Positions 1 to 11,767 of a stretch of DNA of 64,000 nucleotides are shown here, piece after piece. The notes beneath the pieces were generated by a model. That model searched no databases. It saw only the letters and a program-made list of their open reading frames with translations, and was not told the origin of the DNA. The stretch is from Halictus rubicundus (lineage: Eukaryota > Arthropoda > Insecta > Hymenoptera > Halictidae). The translations under genes and the position numbers were made by a program. Each line of letters starts with the position of its first letter. Position 1 is the stretch's first letter. The stretch covers positions 7,418,220 to 7,482,219 of the forward strand of contig NC_135151.1 in the NCBI RefSeq assembly GCF_050948215.1, given 5' to 3'.

Positions 1-269
1 TCGTTATCTTGGCTTTTCTGTTAATCTTATCGCTATAGGCGTGTTTCTTCCTAAAATGTAGAATGTTCATTTTTATCGAATTCTTTACCGTACTTTACAT
101 TTCCTAAAGAAAAAGAAAATATCTAAATCAAAAATTATAAACGTCTTCAATCAATATTTGATACAAAATGAACTCTTTTATTTGTGTGAAGATTTACTGA
201 ATTAGAAGGGAGATAGTCTATTGATTAACTATCGAGGGTCTATAATGATCCTGTTAATCTTTGTCGTAG

Positions 270-1216
270 GATACAGATGGATGAGATTTACGGGAGCCCG
301 TTACACGGTGCCAGGAATGGTCTCGATTGGCAGTGATTTAGATGGTAGAAATCTTGTTGTCGGCCGTGCTTTTCATCACGGCGACATGCTACCAGCGAAG
401 GTGAAGCCGGAACACGGCGTTGCCTACGTTTGTCATGCTGGACAGGAGCATATGAAACACGATTTCGAAGTAAAAACCAATAATTCATTACATAATCCCT
501 GCTGTTTCCAAATTAGAAACTAGATTTTAACAGTCTGTTCGCACTCTCTTGCTCGAGTCCTCTTTCGATTAATTTACTATTGCATAGCGCTCCAATTTAC
601 GGCCTTGCTATAACTATGCTTCAGTAGAGACTTTTACACAGATTCAGTCAGCTTTTTTTCTTGAGTAGATTTTGATGCCAGCCGAATTTAAATGGGTTCA
701 TGCGTCAAATGGCTACGTCCCAGATGGTGCAATTGAGGGTGGAAGGACAATGGATGGGGAGGTGCTTTATGTTGGTCGTACAATCCACCAGGGGGTTCCA
801 TGTGGTGGAAAGGTCAGCCACCAATAGCGGTTTATTTTTAATTATTTTTAAAACTTTAATTTTAACCCTTACACGGCTCACCCTTCAATATAGATTTTAA
901 AAAATGCACCGACTTGACAGACAAAATTTTTAAATCTACAATTACATATTTTACGCACTCGATGAGTCAAATATGCATTTCCGCAATAGATGTTAGTTGA
1001 CGGAAACTGAAGTCTTTTACCTGATCATTGTTGTCACTTGAAAGTATTTTCTTAGCGTACTAATTGGAATTGTAATTATTTGTTAAGTAATAGTAAAGAT
1101 ATCAGTAACATTGATCTTGTTAATTTCAGATACAACGATCTCACGGCGTACTTTATATTCCCTACGAAGGAAAAGAAGTCCCTTGCAGGGATTACGAAGT
1201 GTTAGTACAACACTAA
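270..1216 (+). CDS. DM9-repeat (DUF3421) protein, 3' three exons; 5' end not resolved
   Basis: Three exons on the + strand join in frame: 270-469, 669-812 and 1130-1216 (stop TAA 1214-1216). Donors are GTAAAA at 470 and GTCAGC at 813; acceptors are ..CGTAG/GAT, ..TTGAGTAG/ATT and ..TTTCAG/ATA. The product is about 143 residues and holds two DM9 repeats. Diagnostic pieces are DLDGRNLVVGRAFHHGDMLP in repeat 1 and, in repeat 2, WVHASNGYVPDGAIEGG, EVLYVGRTIH and the end CRDYEVLVQH. Known of the family: insect DM9 proteins such as mosquito PRS1 are intracellular or secreted lectin-like proteins linked to immune responses. Two repeats is the usual architecture, so only a few N-terminal residues should be missing. 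Exon 1 enters in mid-codon if the 270 acceptor is used, implying a short first exon upstream; the ATG at 281 is an alternative start. A possible AATAAA lies at 1349-1354. The gene is convergent with Vps36. Confidence 0.88.
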
Positions 1217-2064
1217 TAGATTAACTGTATTACTCGAAATGTAATTGGTTCTGTATAACCACATACTAATCACTGACAACTTCAAATAGGTTTAAGTAAA
1301 AACACATCTACCGTTGTGATCATTTCAATTTTTACATGACATGTTTAAAATAAAACCAATTTTGGCAACAATACCAAGACAGTCATTTTCTATTAATACT
1401 TCGACAAATTTTTTAAACAGTTTAAAAAATTTTCCAGAGCTAACATTTTTTTTCAAAGCCTCTTTATATTTAAGAGCTATAATTAAACAGGGGTGTATAA
1501 GCGAAATTTGTAACATTGTTTATTTACAAATGTTTATACATAATTATTGATACACAGATATTTTTGTAGAATATTTAGCAATTATATATCGGTAGCCTTA
1601 CGTTAATACAACCATCGTTCGAAAGCAATGTCATATGGATTTGCGAAATTTTATTGTTTATTACCAGACTGCGAATTTTATGCGCTCATAGCATTTTTCT
1701 GCGATTCGCATGATTAAGAAATTTGCCAAAGATTTTCAAGATTTATTTCGATCGTAATAAACCCAATAATTACATCGTCCTAAACAACTGCAGTCGATTT
1801 CTTGCGAATTCATTTTAATCTGAAAGATGATCATAAAACGGTTGCAATAAATATTAATCTAAAATTATGGGCAATAAATTTTCTATCTGTAAATCAATGC
1901 ATTATTTATATTTTTAAAAATATTTTTCTTTCTTTTATGTATGTAAAATGTAAAGGCACAAAAAATATATGAACATTTCATAATGAATTCTATGTCGTGG
2001 ACAAAGTACATCTGCTTAAGAAGTAACATGTTTCTATAATTATGCGATTGCGAGGGAACTGTTG
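1217..2064. other. AT-rich intergenic DNA between convergent genes
   Basis: This stretch separates the DM9 stop from the Vps36 stop, so it should contain both 3' UTRs and polyadenylation sites. An AATAAA at 1349-1354 could serve the DM9 gene. No coding exon or RNA gene was recognised. Confidence 0.6.
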
Positions 2065-3591
2065 TTAGTCGTCTCCTTCTAAAAATAAATTCGGGTAAAA
2101 TCTGAGAGCTTCGATTGTATCGTCTCTGCATGCTTTTCCATATTTTTCCGTGACTAGTAATCGTTCACGAGCTAAGAGGACTGATATACCATCTGATTGA
2201 GCAAGCTCTTCCGCAGTTAGCGATCCTCTTTCTTTTATCTGTACAAAACGATGCATTTAAAAATATAAACCTGTGTAAAAATTCTTCTAAATTTACTTAC
2301 TAAGTCCGCTATGAAGTCAACTATAGCGCTATCGTTATGAGATCGAATCTGGAGAACCATAACTCCGCTATCGAAAATTCTCAGCACTACAGGCAAACCT
2401 AAAGGCGCTAATTGTCTACTGGCATTTAGTAAATCTTCTGGTGACAAAAGTTCCAAGCCTCTGGCTCTGTTCACGCGACAGTAAACATCTGTTAACGTCA
2501 TCATCCCTCCAACTTCCTACAAAATAGACTTGATTAATTGTACTATACATTCGTCGATTTTTATCAGCAGTAATTATTAAGTATATTGACTTTAATAGGT
2601 TCTTCTAAGATATCAGCTAATTGTTTAGCCAATTGCTTGAAGTATTCGTTGCTGCTTCTGTACGCGTCTCTAGTCACAGGGTCGTCAATGCCGAGACTCA
2701 TTAAGTAAGACTTAAATCTGACTGTTTCATCCTCCGTGATATCCCCTTGCCTCTCCTGCAATGGTCTTTGATTATGAATGTCAATTTTATAAGGTAGCTG
2801 TCGAGAGTCACCCGTATTTTTGCTGAGATGGTTTTCGAAATGGAAACCATGTCTTTGGCCATTTCCATGAGCTTCCTGAGATCTTGAAAAGCCATTGATA
2901 TACTGTCATCTGTCGCTTTCTGTTGCTCTTGAAGGCTTCTCTCTATTCCTATGATTCCAGTTCTAGTTTTTATTTGTGGAAGCGGTTTTGCAGTGTTCCT
3001 GCTATTCTGAGTATTAACATTGTAATCATTGGGTGGTGGAATGGGTGTGAATTCCCAAGCTCGTTTCGAAATAGTATCTGACAAGTGGACAATGAAGGTT
3101 GAATCTAAACCTTCTTTAAATGATAATTTTATGTGATTGTGAATACTATTGTCCAATGGGCCAGGCAGTTTATCTGCAAAAATAATAGATTATAGGAATA
3201 TGATTGAGTATTTAAATATAAAATACAAGTAAAACATACTGCTCGTGGCTTCGGAGAGGTGCATGATGAGTTTTTTACTACGTCCAAAGGAGAACGGACT
3301 AGGAACTTCTTCTTCATAGAAAATAATATGACAAAGCGACAGCGAAAGACAAGTATGGCCACGAGATATGTCACCAGGTTTCCCCCAAAGAATTCTATGA
3401 CTTGTGAGTACGAGCTCACCGCCTTCAAAGCTTGTCTGTCAACAGATGTAGGTTATGTTTCGTTTCATTCAAATACTGTAATTAATTTTAAATACCTTGT
3501 TATCACCGTCGTATAATCGCACACCGATGTCACGACGAACATGATTTTCACACGGATAAAACCGTGCCTCGACGTATTCGAACCTGTTCAT
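2065..3591 (-). CDS. Vps36: Vps36, ESCRT-II complex subunit, complete six-exon gene
   Basis: Exons in transcription order are 3591-3496, 3435-3240, 3173-2812, 2755-2591, 2516-2301 and 2238-2065. Phases agree throughout and give 402 residues, the usual length for metazoan Vps36. The start [16 protein letters not shown] and the following LTSHRILWG belong to the N-terminal GLUE domain (about residues 1-130), which binds phosphoinositide and ubiquitin. There is no yeast-type zinc-finger insertion. A helical segment ([18 protein letters not shown], about 190-210) leads into the tandem winged-helix EAP30/Vps36 domain (about 215-395), with [15 protein letters not shown] and [14 protein letters not shown] as clear matches. 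In the known pathway Vps36 joins Vps22 and two Vps25 copies in ESCRT-II, which acts on endosomes to sort ubiquitinated receptors into multivesicular bodies. One donor (GTGACT, after exon 3) is weak, but the join restores a normal Vps36 sequence ([14 protein letters not shown]). Confidence 0.97.
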
Positions 3592-3605
3592 TGTGCTTGG
3601 AGGTT

Positions 3606-3701
3606 ATGGCAGAAGTCAAGGTGTTCGTTTCAATGATCCTCGACGAAATCACGCAATGTGGGTGGGACCACCATCAATTCTACGGTATCTGGACAATCTA
3701 G
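3606..3701 (+). CDS. Short ORF head-to-head with Vps36; uORF, first exon or chance
   Basis: An ATG 14 bases from the Vps36 start opens 31 codons on the opposite strand, beginning MAEVKVFVSMILDEITQCGW. Codon choice looks coding-like. The frame stops at TAG 3699-3701, but a GT at 3685 could act as a donor and continue a divergent gene. No downstream partner exon was identified. The same bases must also carry the Vps36 5' leader or promoter, so a real overlapping gene would be unusual. Confidence 0.2.
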   Translation: MAEVKVFVSMILDEITQCGWDHHQFYGIWTI

Positions 3702-6700
3702 GGATCCAGAATTATTTATTGATCTATTTTTCTTTGAACACTGACCGCATAATTCGAAGTTTTATCTTTGTTCGAATCCCACAATTTTTAATGGAACAAA
3801 GCAGCGATACGAGATTGGACAAGTACCATTTCGTAGTTCATACTGACTCATCATCAACGACATTCTGCTGAAATCAATTTTCATTACAACTTTTTCCCTG
3901 CGTTATTGCTAAAAGAAATATATTCTTTATTCGTAAAATATATCGAATAAATTTTATTATTTAGAATATCTATAAAATTCTAAGACTACAAGCAGGTTTA
4001 CCAAATTATCAAAATGGCACCTCGTGAAATAATTTGCTGCTCGATAGAAAAATATAAATAATTTGAGAAAAGAGATGATTCATTATTTGTTTGTAATTTT
4101 AGGACGATAAGGATCCAGGTTCACGAATAGTAGAAAATAGAAAGCATTAGTTGTTACTTCAAATATATGTGTTTCGAATTTATTCAGTAAACGAATCGTG
4201 TAAATAGAACCGCAACCATGATTAACAATGATCATGTATAGTTTAATAGAACGTGATCTCCCGTGTGCTTATCACACGTTTGTATAGCGATTAACGTTTG
4301 TCATTTGTAATATATTTTCTTCACAGTATTAATGCAAGGTGGTTGTTGTTCTTGTTTTTTTTCTTGTTTTGTTGGTTTGGTTTATAATTAAATACAATAC
4401 AATGTTAATGTGTAACGATACACCTTTATATCTTCCGCAAGCACAAGCTCGAACGTACCTTATCTTAAGGGATATGTTACTATTGCTAAAATCAATATTT
4501 AAATCTAGACGAATCATCCCGTGTAGTTCTTCAGTTTTTTCCCATTCAATAAATCTAGATTTTTTTAAAAATACAGACACATAACACCAAGATCAGGAAA
4601 CTGAAGGAGTAAAAGTACACACATGATGAGTACTCCTCGATGGTACACAGATAATTCACCCTCACAGTTTTCTTTAGAAAAAAGTATTCCACAGACTGAA
4701 TCAATTAAAGCTAATATTTACCTTTAATGTGTTTTTTGCACAAAACATACGAGTTTTACAAATTTTTCAATACATCCTTTCAAAATTATTTTTCGGTTTC
4801 TATCTAACACGTTGACTGCCACATTTCGAAGTTAATTGTTTTCATTGCGATATAATTGAATGGACCAAATTTTATTAGCCCTGTTTAAAACGCTCAAAAT
4901 AAAATAACCTTTATGATTTTTTCTTGAAAAAACTATGCAGCAGATCTTTTTCAAACTTTTACGATGGTTCATCTAATATTCAAGGGCTATGTACTAATTT
5001 TTTGTTGAAGAATGAGCAGCATTTAATTTTTGTCACAATAAAGAAAAATCAAGGCATGCGAATTAAAGGAATGATCACCATAATTTTTATATTTCCACTT
5101 TCGGTATAATTAATTAGATTATTACGACTTTGTGGGATTTTTGAAGGATCGATTCGACAGTCAACATGTAAAATAGTAACATAATTACCAAACGCGACTG
5201 TTTTCGAAGGAAGATTCTGATTCAATGGATCCAGTCCGTGTAGCATTGTCATCTATAAACGCTTTAACAATTCCCTTAAGTCCGTTTAATGTACAATAGG
5301 TGTGTTGCGACTTTCGAATGTACACTTTGAGATTCACAAACGAATTCCCGCAGTCTGATCATCGCAATACGATGGTACGCACGAGCAATAACCCGATAAT
5401 GTAATTAGAAAGGGCTTGGCAAGGATTGTTCTTCGAAAAGTTTCACCTTAATGAATAAGATACAAAGATTAATGCATATACAGGGTGAGGTGAATGTGCC
5501 CTTATCATATCACAGAGAGGCGTAACAAAAATATAAAACAATTTAAACTTATATAGTACTTTTTGTATGAATCGTACACTCATGCAACGGCTACGCGCTG
5601 CGATTCGTACCAGAATGACTGGCCGTGATAGAATAAACTATGAAACGTTACAAATTCTATCGATCGAACTTCGTAATAAACACGATAACTACCAGCAGTT
5701 ATTTAATAGCCTCTCAAAATCTACGATTAGCAGTTGTAGATTTCTTAACCAATTTTTTAATAGCAATCTTACTCGTAAATCGATAAGTCATCCTCAGATA
5801 TGTAATCTAATCATTCTTTTTACCAATAATATTCAAAGGAAGATTTTCAAGTTTGTTTTAGATGTAAAATAGAATATGGAAGGTATTATTAATGAGCTTC
5901 TGGTAGGTAAAGTGTTAATAGTATTAGTTTACATGTTGCAATAATTATATCTTTTATGAAATTAATGTTTACTATTTTGAAAATGAACAGTGTTTAGAAT
6001 ATGAATAAAAAATAAAAATTGATTGATAAAAAACATCAACCAAACATTAAAAAATTGATGAATTGTAATAGCTTTTTCATTTTATTCTTTTTTGAACGAT
6101 ATGAAGAAAAGAATTTCGAAGTAAATTGTCACTTTTCATTAATAAATCAATGACGAGAGAACCGTATAATTACATAAATATGTCGTTTAAAAGATACTAT
6201 ATATGAAATAAAATGTGTTATTTTTTGACAGAACCCGACAGTGAAGAATAAAAATACGAACTGTCCAGAATCTCTTTACGCATCGATCGTGTTTTTAATT
6301 TATCTTCCACATACGCATCTAACTCTAAACTGGCAATGTATGAGTAGTTTTTGGAAATTAAATAAAGTCTGTTTCATAATACGTGAACACAAAAGCGACG
6401 AAGAAAGTTCGAGCAGACGTGGGTCCCCTTACTTGACCCTGTTTCCAGTCTGTGGCCATTTTCATACTCCAATTACATTCAGCTGACGTTCTTTATAAAA
6501 CGTATACAAAATAAGCACCTGTGCAGTTAATGTCTATTTTATTCGCAGTCCATGGTAAACCTGAAACGAATCGATGTTCACCTGCGAGTCCCATAAATTA
6601 ATCCATAAGAATCGACGTGTGCGTCATCACGCGCAGTCAACAATCACTGTGACACAAGTATAGTTATAATTTGGGAACAAGGCCAAATAGGGCGCACATT

Positions 6701-7104
6701 TCTATGAACTTCCTGTATCGATTTTGTGGCTCGAGTTTATCGCTGCAGCGGGTCCTGCACAATGCATATAATATGTATACACGAAACGCATAGAAAAATG
6801 ACATTTCTATCAAACCAACAATCATATTTGTGTATGACAATCTCCGTAACAGTGGTCACCAATGATGTTCATTCTGGTGCGAATCGCTTAGCATTATTAT
6901 TGTCATCATCACTCTGTTCTCCTGCTCCCTCTTTTTCTTTAACCCACTTCCTACAATCTTTCATGCAATTCCTCACAATCTGTCATAGTCATCATTCCAT
7001 TTTCTCTCGTTCACTCTAATAATCCGTTTTCTTCTCCTCTCATTCGTCTACACACTCGTTCTCTTATTACACACACATTTGTTCTCTCTTTCTCTCCTGC
7101 CTCT

Positions 7105-7158
<54 letters not shown>

Positions 7159-10100
7159 CTCTCTCAATCTCAATCTCGTATACGCATACGCTCTCTCTCT
7201 CTTTCACTCTCGCTCTCTGTTTCTTAATTTCGTCTATAGCTAGCCTCTGACAAAACTAAATTTTGGTAAACGAGAAGCAAGCTATTGAACGCCATCAATA
7301 TTTTTCTCTCCCTGTCTTCGTTCTGCGCCGTATGCAATATTTTTTTCCTGTTTAACAGTAAACTTAGTACGTATCGTAACATGTGCGCACGCGACACGCA
7401 CAACCACGCTCTTTGACCGTGTTAACTGTTTAATTAATTAATAGGGCAAGGCGCGGGTGTGGGTGTGCGTGCAAGCACCTCATAGGTATTAAGAATAAAA
7501 GATTAATTTTGTGCTGATTTACAACAGTGTTAAATGATCGTTCGACTTACATGTATACAGATTATACATTACGTACTACGTACGATTTCAACAGCGCAGA
7601 GTGCACCGCGGGGACAACTTAATTAGTCGTGGCTCACGGCGGCCATTTTGCCCCTGGATAGCTATCGATGCCTCAATTAGGCACGCGGCTTCGGTCAAAG
7701 GTTATTTACAGGGTAGCCCCCCCCCCCCAAATGAGGTACGACGAAATATGCAATTTTCAGCGGAGAAATGTTGTAGGCAATTGTTGGTCACGATTTTCAC
7801 CCAGGAATCTCGAAAATGTTTAAAAAATTCACCAAACCAGACGTATTGCACCCCCATACGATCTGTAGGATGTAAATTCACCCATTTTCTCGTTTTAATT
7901 ATTGTGATGATTCTTTTTATTCACTGTGATGATCTTTATAGTTTTGATTTTGTACTGTTTTTGCTGTAAGATGTATTTTTATTAATTCTTAAATTTTATT
8001 TACACTTCTGTGTTCCTCGGAATGAAAGTTCACAAATTTTCTTTGTTTAAACACAGCGAAACTGAAAATACAATATTCCTTTAAAATGTAACATAACTGA
8101 AACATAATTTGTTAATTGAATGTGTAAAGCTAAAATGGGCAAATTATTGTCCTAAAATGTTTTAAGCACCATATGGGGGTCGCAGCAAATAAATTTTCAT
8201 TTTCAGAAATTGATTGCCTCGTTAAACATAAACGCTCAAAATTATAGACACATAATGGGTGAAAGATGCGCACAATTTTCCGCAATAATTTTAGAAGACA
8301 AGTGTTCAAGAGCATGTGTTTATTTAATCTTTTCTGATTCGAGTTTTGTATCCGTATTTTTGGGGACACGCTGTGGAAAAATAGTCACGCTATTACATTA
8401 CAGTAATTGTCATCCATTAAATTTCGATCGATGAGTTGTGTTAGCACGGGATCTGTATCCGAAATTTGCGGGTGACAATCTATGGGTTCCAGGTGCAGTT
8501 GGCGACTCGCCTAAAATTATAGGTCACTAAATGCAGTATATCGCATTATCACCGGCATGTAACAGATATTATAGATACAGTCGGATCGATAGTACTTGTC
8601 CATTCAAGGCCATTCCCGTCGTCGCGAGTCTCGCTGGGAATAGTTCGAAGTTCTTAACAGTAATCCAAAGTTTCTAATCTCGCTTTGGGGGCATTCTGGT
8701 TTAGAGCGTCGTCTTTAGGCCATTTGGGAATTTTTTCAAGAAATCAAAAGACTGTTCTGCATTGATTTCTTGTATACTTGTTTAATATCGTCTGGGGCAT
8801 ACAATATATATTTTTCTTTTTTGAGCCAAAATACTTATTGTACGAGATGCAATTTGTTTAAAAACCAAATCTGTTTAGAAAAAGAAGCGTTTCACAGAAT
8901 GCCACGATTGTAATCAATTTCATAATTTGAAACAAAAAAAAAAAAAAAATGAAGCAGGATTTTTATTAGCATGAATGTGACTATGATGTGGACAAAAATG
9001 AGTAGGTTATCTTATTGTTCGAAAAAGAAAACAGTGGCACATTAGTTTCGATTTGTTAACCTATTTGGTCATCGGAATAGTCAGCAAATTAGAAGAAATC
9101 TTTTTACAATATTTCGTAAAAGTTAGAAAAGCTTCTCGACCAGAACACCCCCTTAATTATTAATTAAAATTATCGGGCTTATACGTACGGTAGTTAAGTA
9201 CAAGAATTTTTGTGGTAAACGCAACAGTTCTTGCATAATCGTATTCCAAAGTGAAAGTGATACAGCTTCGTTCGAGACAACGATGATCTTTCTCTCGATC
9301 GGGTAAGGATAAAATGATTTGTCCAATTTTTCCTCTGAAACATCGATTTTTACAAAATTTTTTATCTCTGATTAGATCACCATCGAGGCCGCCATTTTTT
9401 TTTAAATCATGCACGGCTTCGATGGCCCGTATAGATCACGATTAATCAGAACGATCCCCGCGGATCACTTTGCGCGCAACGATGTGCAGATACATATCGT
9501 CCACGATGAATCATTTACAAATATATTTACGGAGTTAGTGAGAATTCAGCGATATTAGTCCCATAGTAAGTTGGCGATAGAAAAAACCTGAATAAGTTCA
9601 TAAGTATGGATTTCAAGTAGTCTGCGTTTATGACAAAAAATGTATAGTATAGAGTGTAAAATTCTCTCGTAATGGTATCTATAATATATCATCGTAATGT
9701 ATAGATGTATATGTATATACATGGTATAGGTGTGGGTAATGTGTGTCTGTCTGTCCGCGTATGCATGTACGTGCGAGAGTCTGTGGTATGCCTGTGTATA
9801 CGTGTGTATACGAAGGATCGATTTTTAAGTTAAGTATAATCGTGTACGAAGAGGTACAAAATTTATAGGTATAGAATAGGCTATGAGGTCCGAAGGGCTA
9901 TCTAATTCATTCGATTCGCGCAGACGATCCCGTTGGCCGCGATTCACTCGAAATCCGCCATTTTTCATTGAATCGTTTCATTCTAAATTTCAATACATCT
10001 TCTCAAGAAAGAATTACTTCTTGTTGAAGGATCACTCAATAATCGTTTCAAATAAGTTAGAAAATTATGCACTACTTACAAATATTTAAATATATAATTA

Positions 10101-10639
10101 CTCAAAGAATATTGATTACTGAAGAGGAGTCTTAAGCCAGCACAATCAAATTCTTTTCTACAAAATGAGTGAACGGTGATCTAGGATCATTTACATAACT
10201 ATTTAAGGGTTGCACGAATAAGTAGGCTCAACTTCACGTAGACAAAATGATACAAAACATACAGAATGGGAACATTGTATGATCTATTTTTCGAAAGAAG
10301 ATATCTGAAGCCATAATAGCTGTCCATCCTATTCCTATTGCTTCAATATTCCTAATTCCTATTGCTATTACGATTTTAGGCATCTTTTCCGAAAAAACAG
10401 ACATTAGGTCGCAAGGTATGTCTTGGTTCTGAAATGAATTTTCTTCTTTCGCGAGCGAAGGAGTAGCTTCGTTTAGGTAACAGTACTAAAATTTCGAGTA
10501 TAGTGAATACACTACCAATTTCGTACACGCAAAGTGACAAAAATCGTGCAGAATGAATGTGTCCAATGTCTCCATTTTGGAGTTCAAACATCCTCAAATT
10601 CAAGGGGTCAATTTTCCAATTTTCCGAGCCGGAAAGTAA
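3702..10639. other. Gene-poor, mostly AT-rich stretch
   Basis: About 7 kb with no confident exon. It holds the long CT microsatellite at 7109-7155, a 12-base C run at 7717-7728, a TA-flanked CAGGGTG motif near 5486 that resembles a TIR-element end, and GC-richer islands near 7600-7690, 8440-8660 and 9420-9500 that show no open frame of note. Long 3' UTR of the Syt12-like gene, or intergenic regulatory DNA, are the likely contents. Confidence 0.5.
7109..7155. repeat. (CT)n microsatellite
   Basis: About 23 uninterrupted CT units inside a wider pyrimidine-rich stretch (about 6915-7225) on the + strand. Confidence 0.97.
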
Positions 10640-10690
10640 ACTCATTCAAGCAACAGTAACATCGTCGATCAATGTCACCTGGCAGCGATC

Positions 10691-10876
10691 ATGCGAGCAG
10701 ATATATCCAACGGGACCACAGCCGAGCGAATGCTAGGATCAAGTCGACGCGAGAATTTCATAAAACACTACCTCTCATTACAAACAACCGGCAGCAGTTC
10801 CGCAATCGACCCTGCATCGTTAGAAGATTGTATAGTTCGGCCGAGCGCCGGTCACAGTTTCGTTTTATGGGAATGA
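10691..10876 (+). CDS. Candidate small ORF or orphan 3' exon, function unknown
   Basis: A 61-codon open frame starts at ATG 10691 and stops at TGA 10874-10876. It ends ..RPSAGHSFVLWE and contains SSRRENFIKHYLSL. Composition is more protein-like than neighbouring frames, and the frame stays open upstream to about 10640, with possible acceptors (..GGCAG at 10685, ..AGCAG at 10700). It could be the last exon of a + strand gene, but I found no upstream exon, and I do not recognise the product. An overlapping + frame (10672-10887) is a competing reading, so chance is quite possible. Confidence 0.25.
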   Translation: MRADISNGTTAERMLGSSRRENFIKHYLSLQTTGSSSAIDPASLEDCIVRPSAGHSFVLWE

Positions 10877-11276
10877 ATGAAGAGTGAAACTCGCCGACGA
10901 TCTCGGCGACACGCGAATACGTGGGAATCACGAAGGCAGATCGTGTTATGTCGATGAGGGAGGAAGAAGGTAGAAGAAGAAGAATAAGTCGAAGTTAGTA
11001 TACCGCTGGCGAGAGGGAATAAACGATCTTACGAACCGTTTTCTTTCTTCAGGATAGAGAACACTAACGGGGATCGAGGTCGATCGTCCACGACCCGAAG
11101 AGAGTGTTCTCCGTGTGGGAGCACGTTGTTAATAAACTCTGTACAAACATTAACAGTCCATTTGAGAACAACAATGTTTACATTTCGATAAAACCCTGAA
11201 TTAGAGCTTCTATCATTCATAATTACCACGCGGGACTCGCGCGTGATCGCTCTCATTCGCGCGAATCCTCGAAACG

Positions 11277-11278
<2 letters not shown>

Positions 11279-11313
<35 letters not shown>
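11279..11313. repeat. (TC)n microsatellite with one interruption
   Basis: TC repeats broken once by TTT; pyrimidine-rich on the + strand. Confidence 0.9.
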
Positions 11314-11315
<2 letters not shown>

Positions 11316-11420
11316 TTGGTTTTATTTTTTCAAATCCTTTTCTTTTCAATCAGCGGCTCGAGGAACGAAGAGCGACGTGTTGATATGTCGAAATGAAAGA
11401 ATACAATGTTCACTAAACTA

Positions 11421-11767
11421 GACTGCGGATTATATGCATTTGTAACAAAAATTAGTTGACGAAATACAAAACCACGAAGACATTAGAAGAGTCTAACACT
11501 AAACCAGCCCAAATTGACCGGTCCCAGATTATTTATTTTGGAATTGTTGAAATGATAAAGACTCGATATATAATAATCATAAAAATAATAATAGCAATTG
11601 TCATTCTTATAAAGCACCGCATGCCAGTCGTTTTTTGTGCTCGGTAGGTTCAGCGTAGAGAACATTGTCGCATTATTTTCTAATTGCAAAATGTTTAAAA
11701 GAAAACATTTAGCTTCAGTTTACTTCTATTCCTTACAATCAACATTTGTGCATACAGATCCGCAGTC
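11421..11767. mobile_element. Family D TIR element (GACTGCGGAT ends), TA target
   Basis: The ends are GACTGCGGAT and ATCCGCAGTC, each flanked by TA (11419-11420 and 11768-11769), as expected for Tc1/mariner-type insertion. The subterminal bases also pair imperfectly (left TATATGCATTTGTA, right complement CTGTATGCACAAATG). The 347-bp interior has no transposase, so it is a non-autonomous copy. Other copies lie at 21546-21984, 27647-27814 and 46898-47050. Confidence 0.75.

Noticed and set aside
3765..3790. A GTTCGAATCCC motif resembling a tRNA T-arm
   Set aside because: No acceptor stem, D-arm or anticodon arm could be folded around it.
8440..8530. A + strand frame containing DLYPKFAGDNLWVPGAVGD, reminiscent of a retroelement integrase tail
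   Set aside because: Only about 30 codons, with no flanking reverse transcriptase, integrase or LTR sequence; too short to assign.
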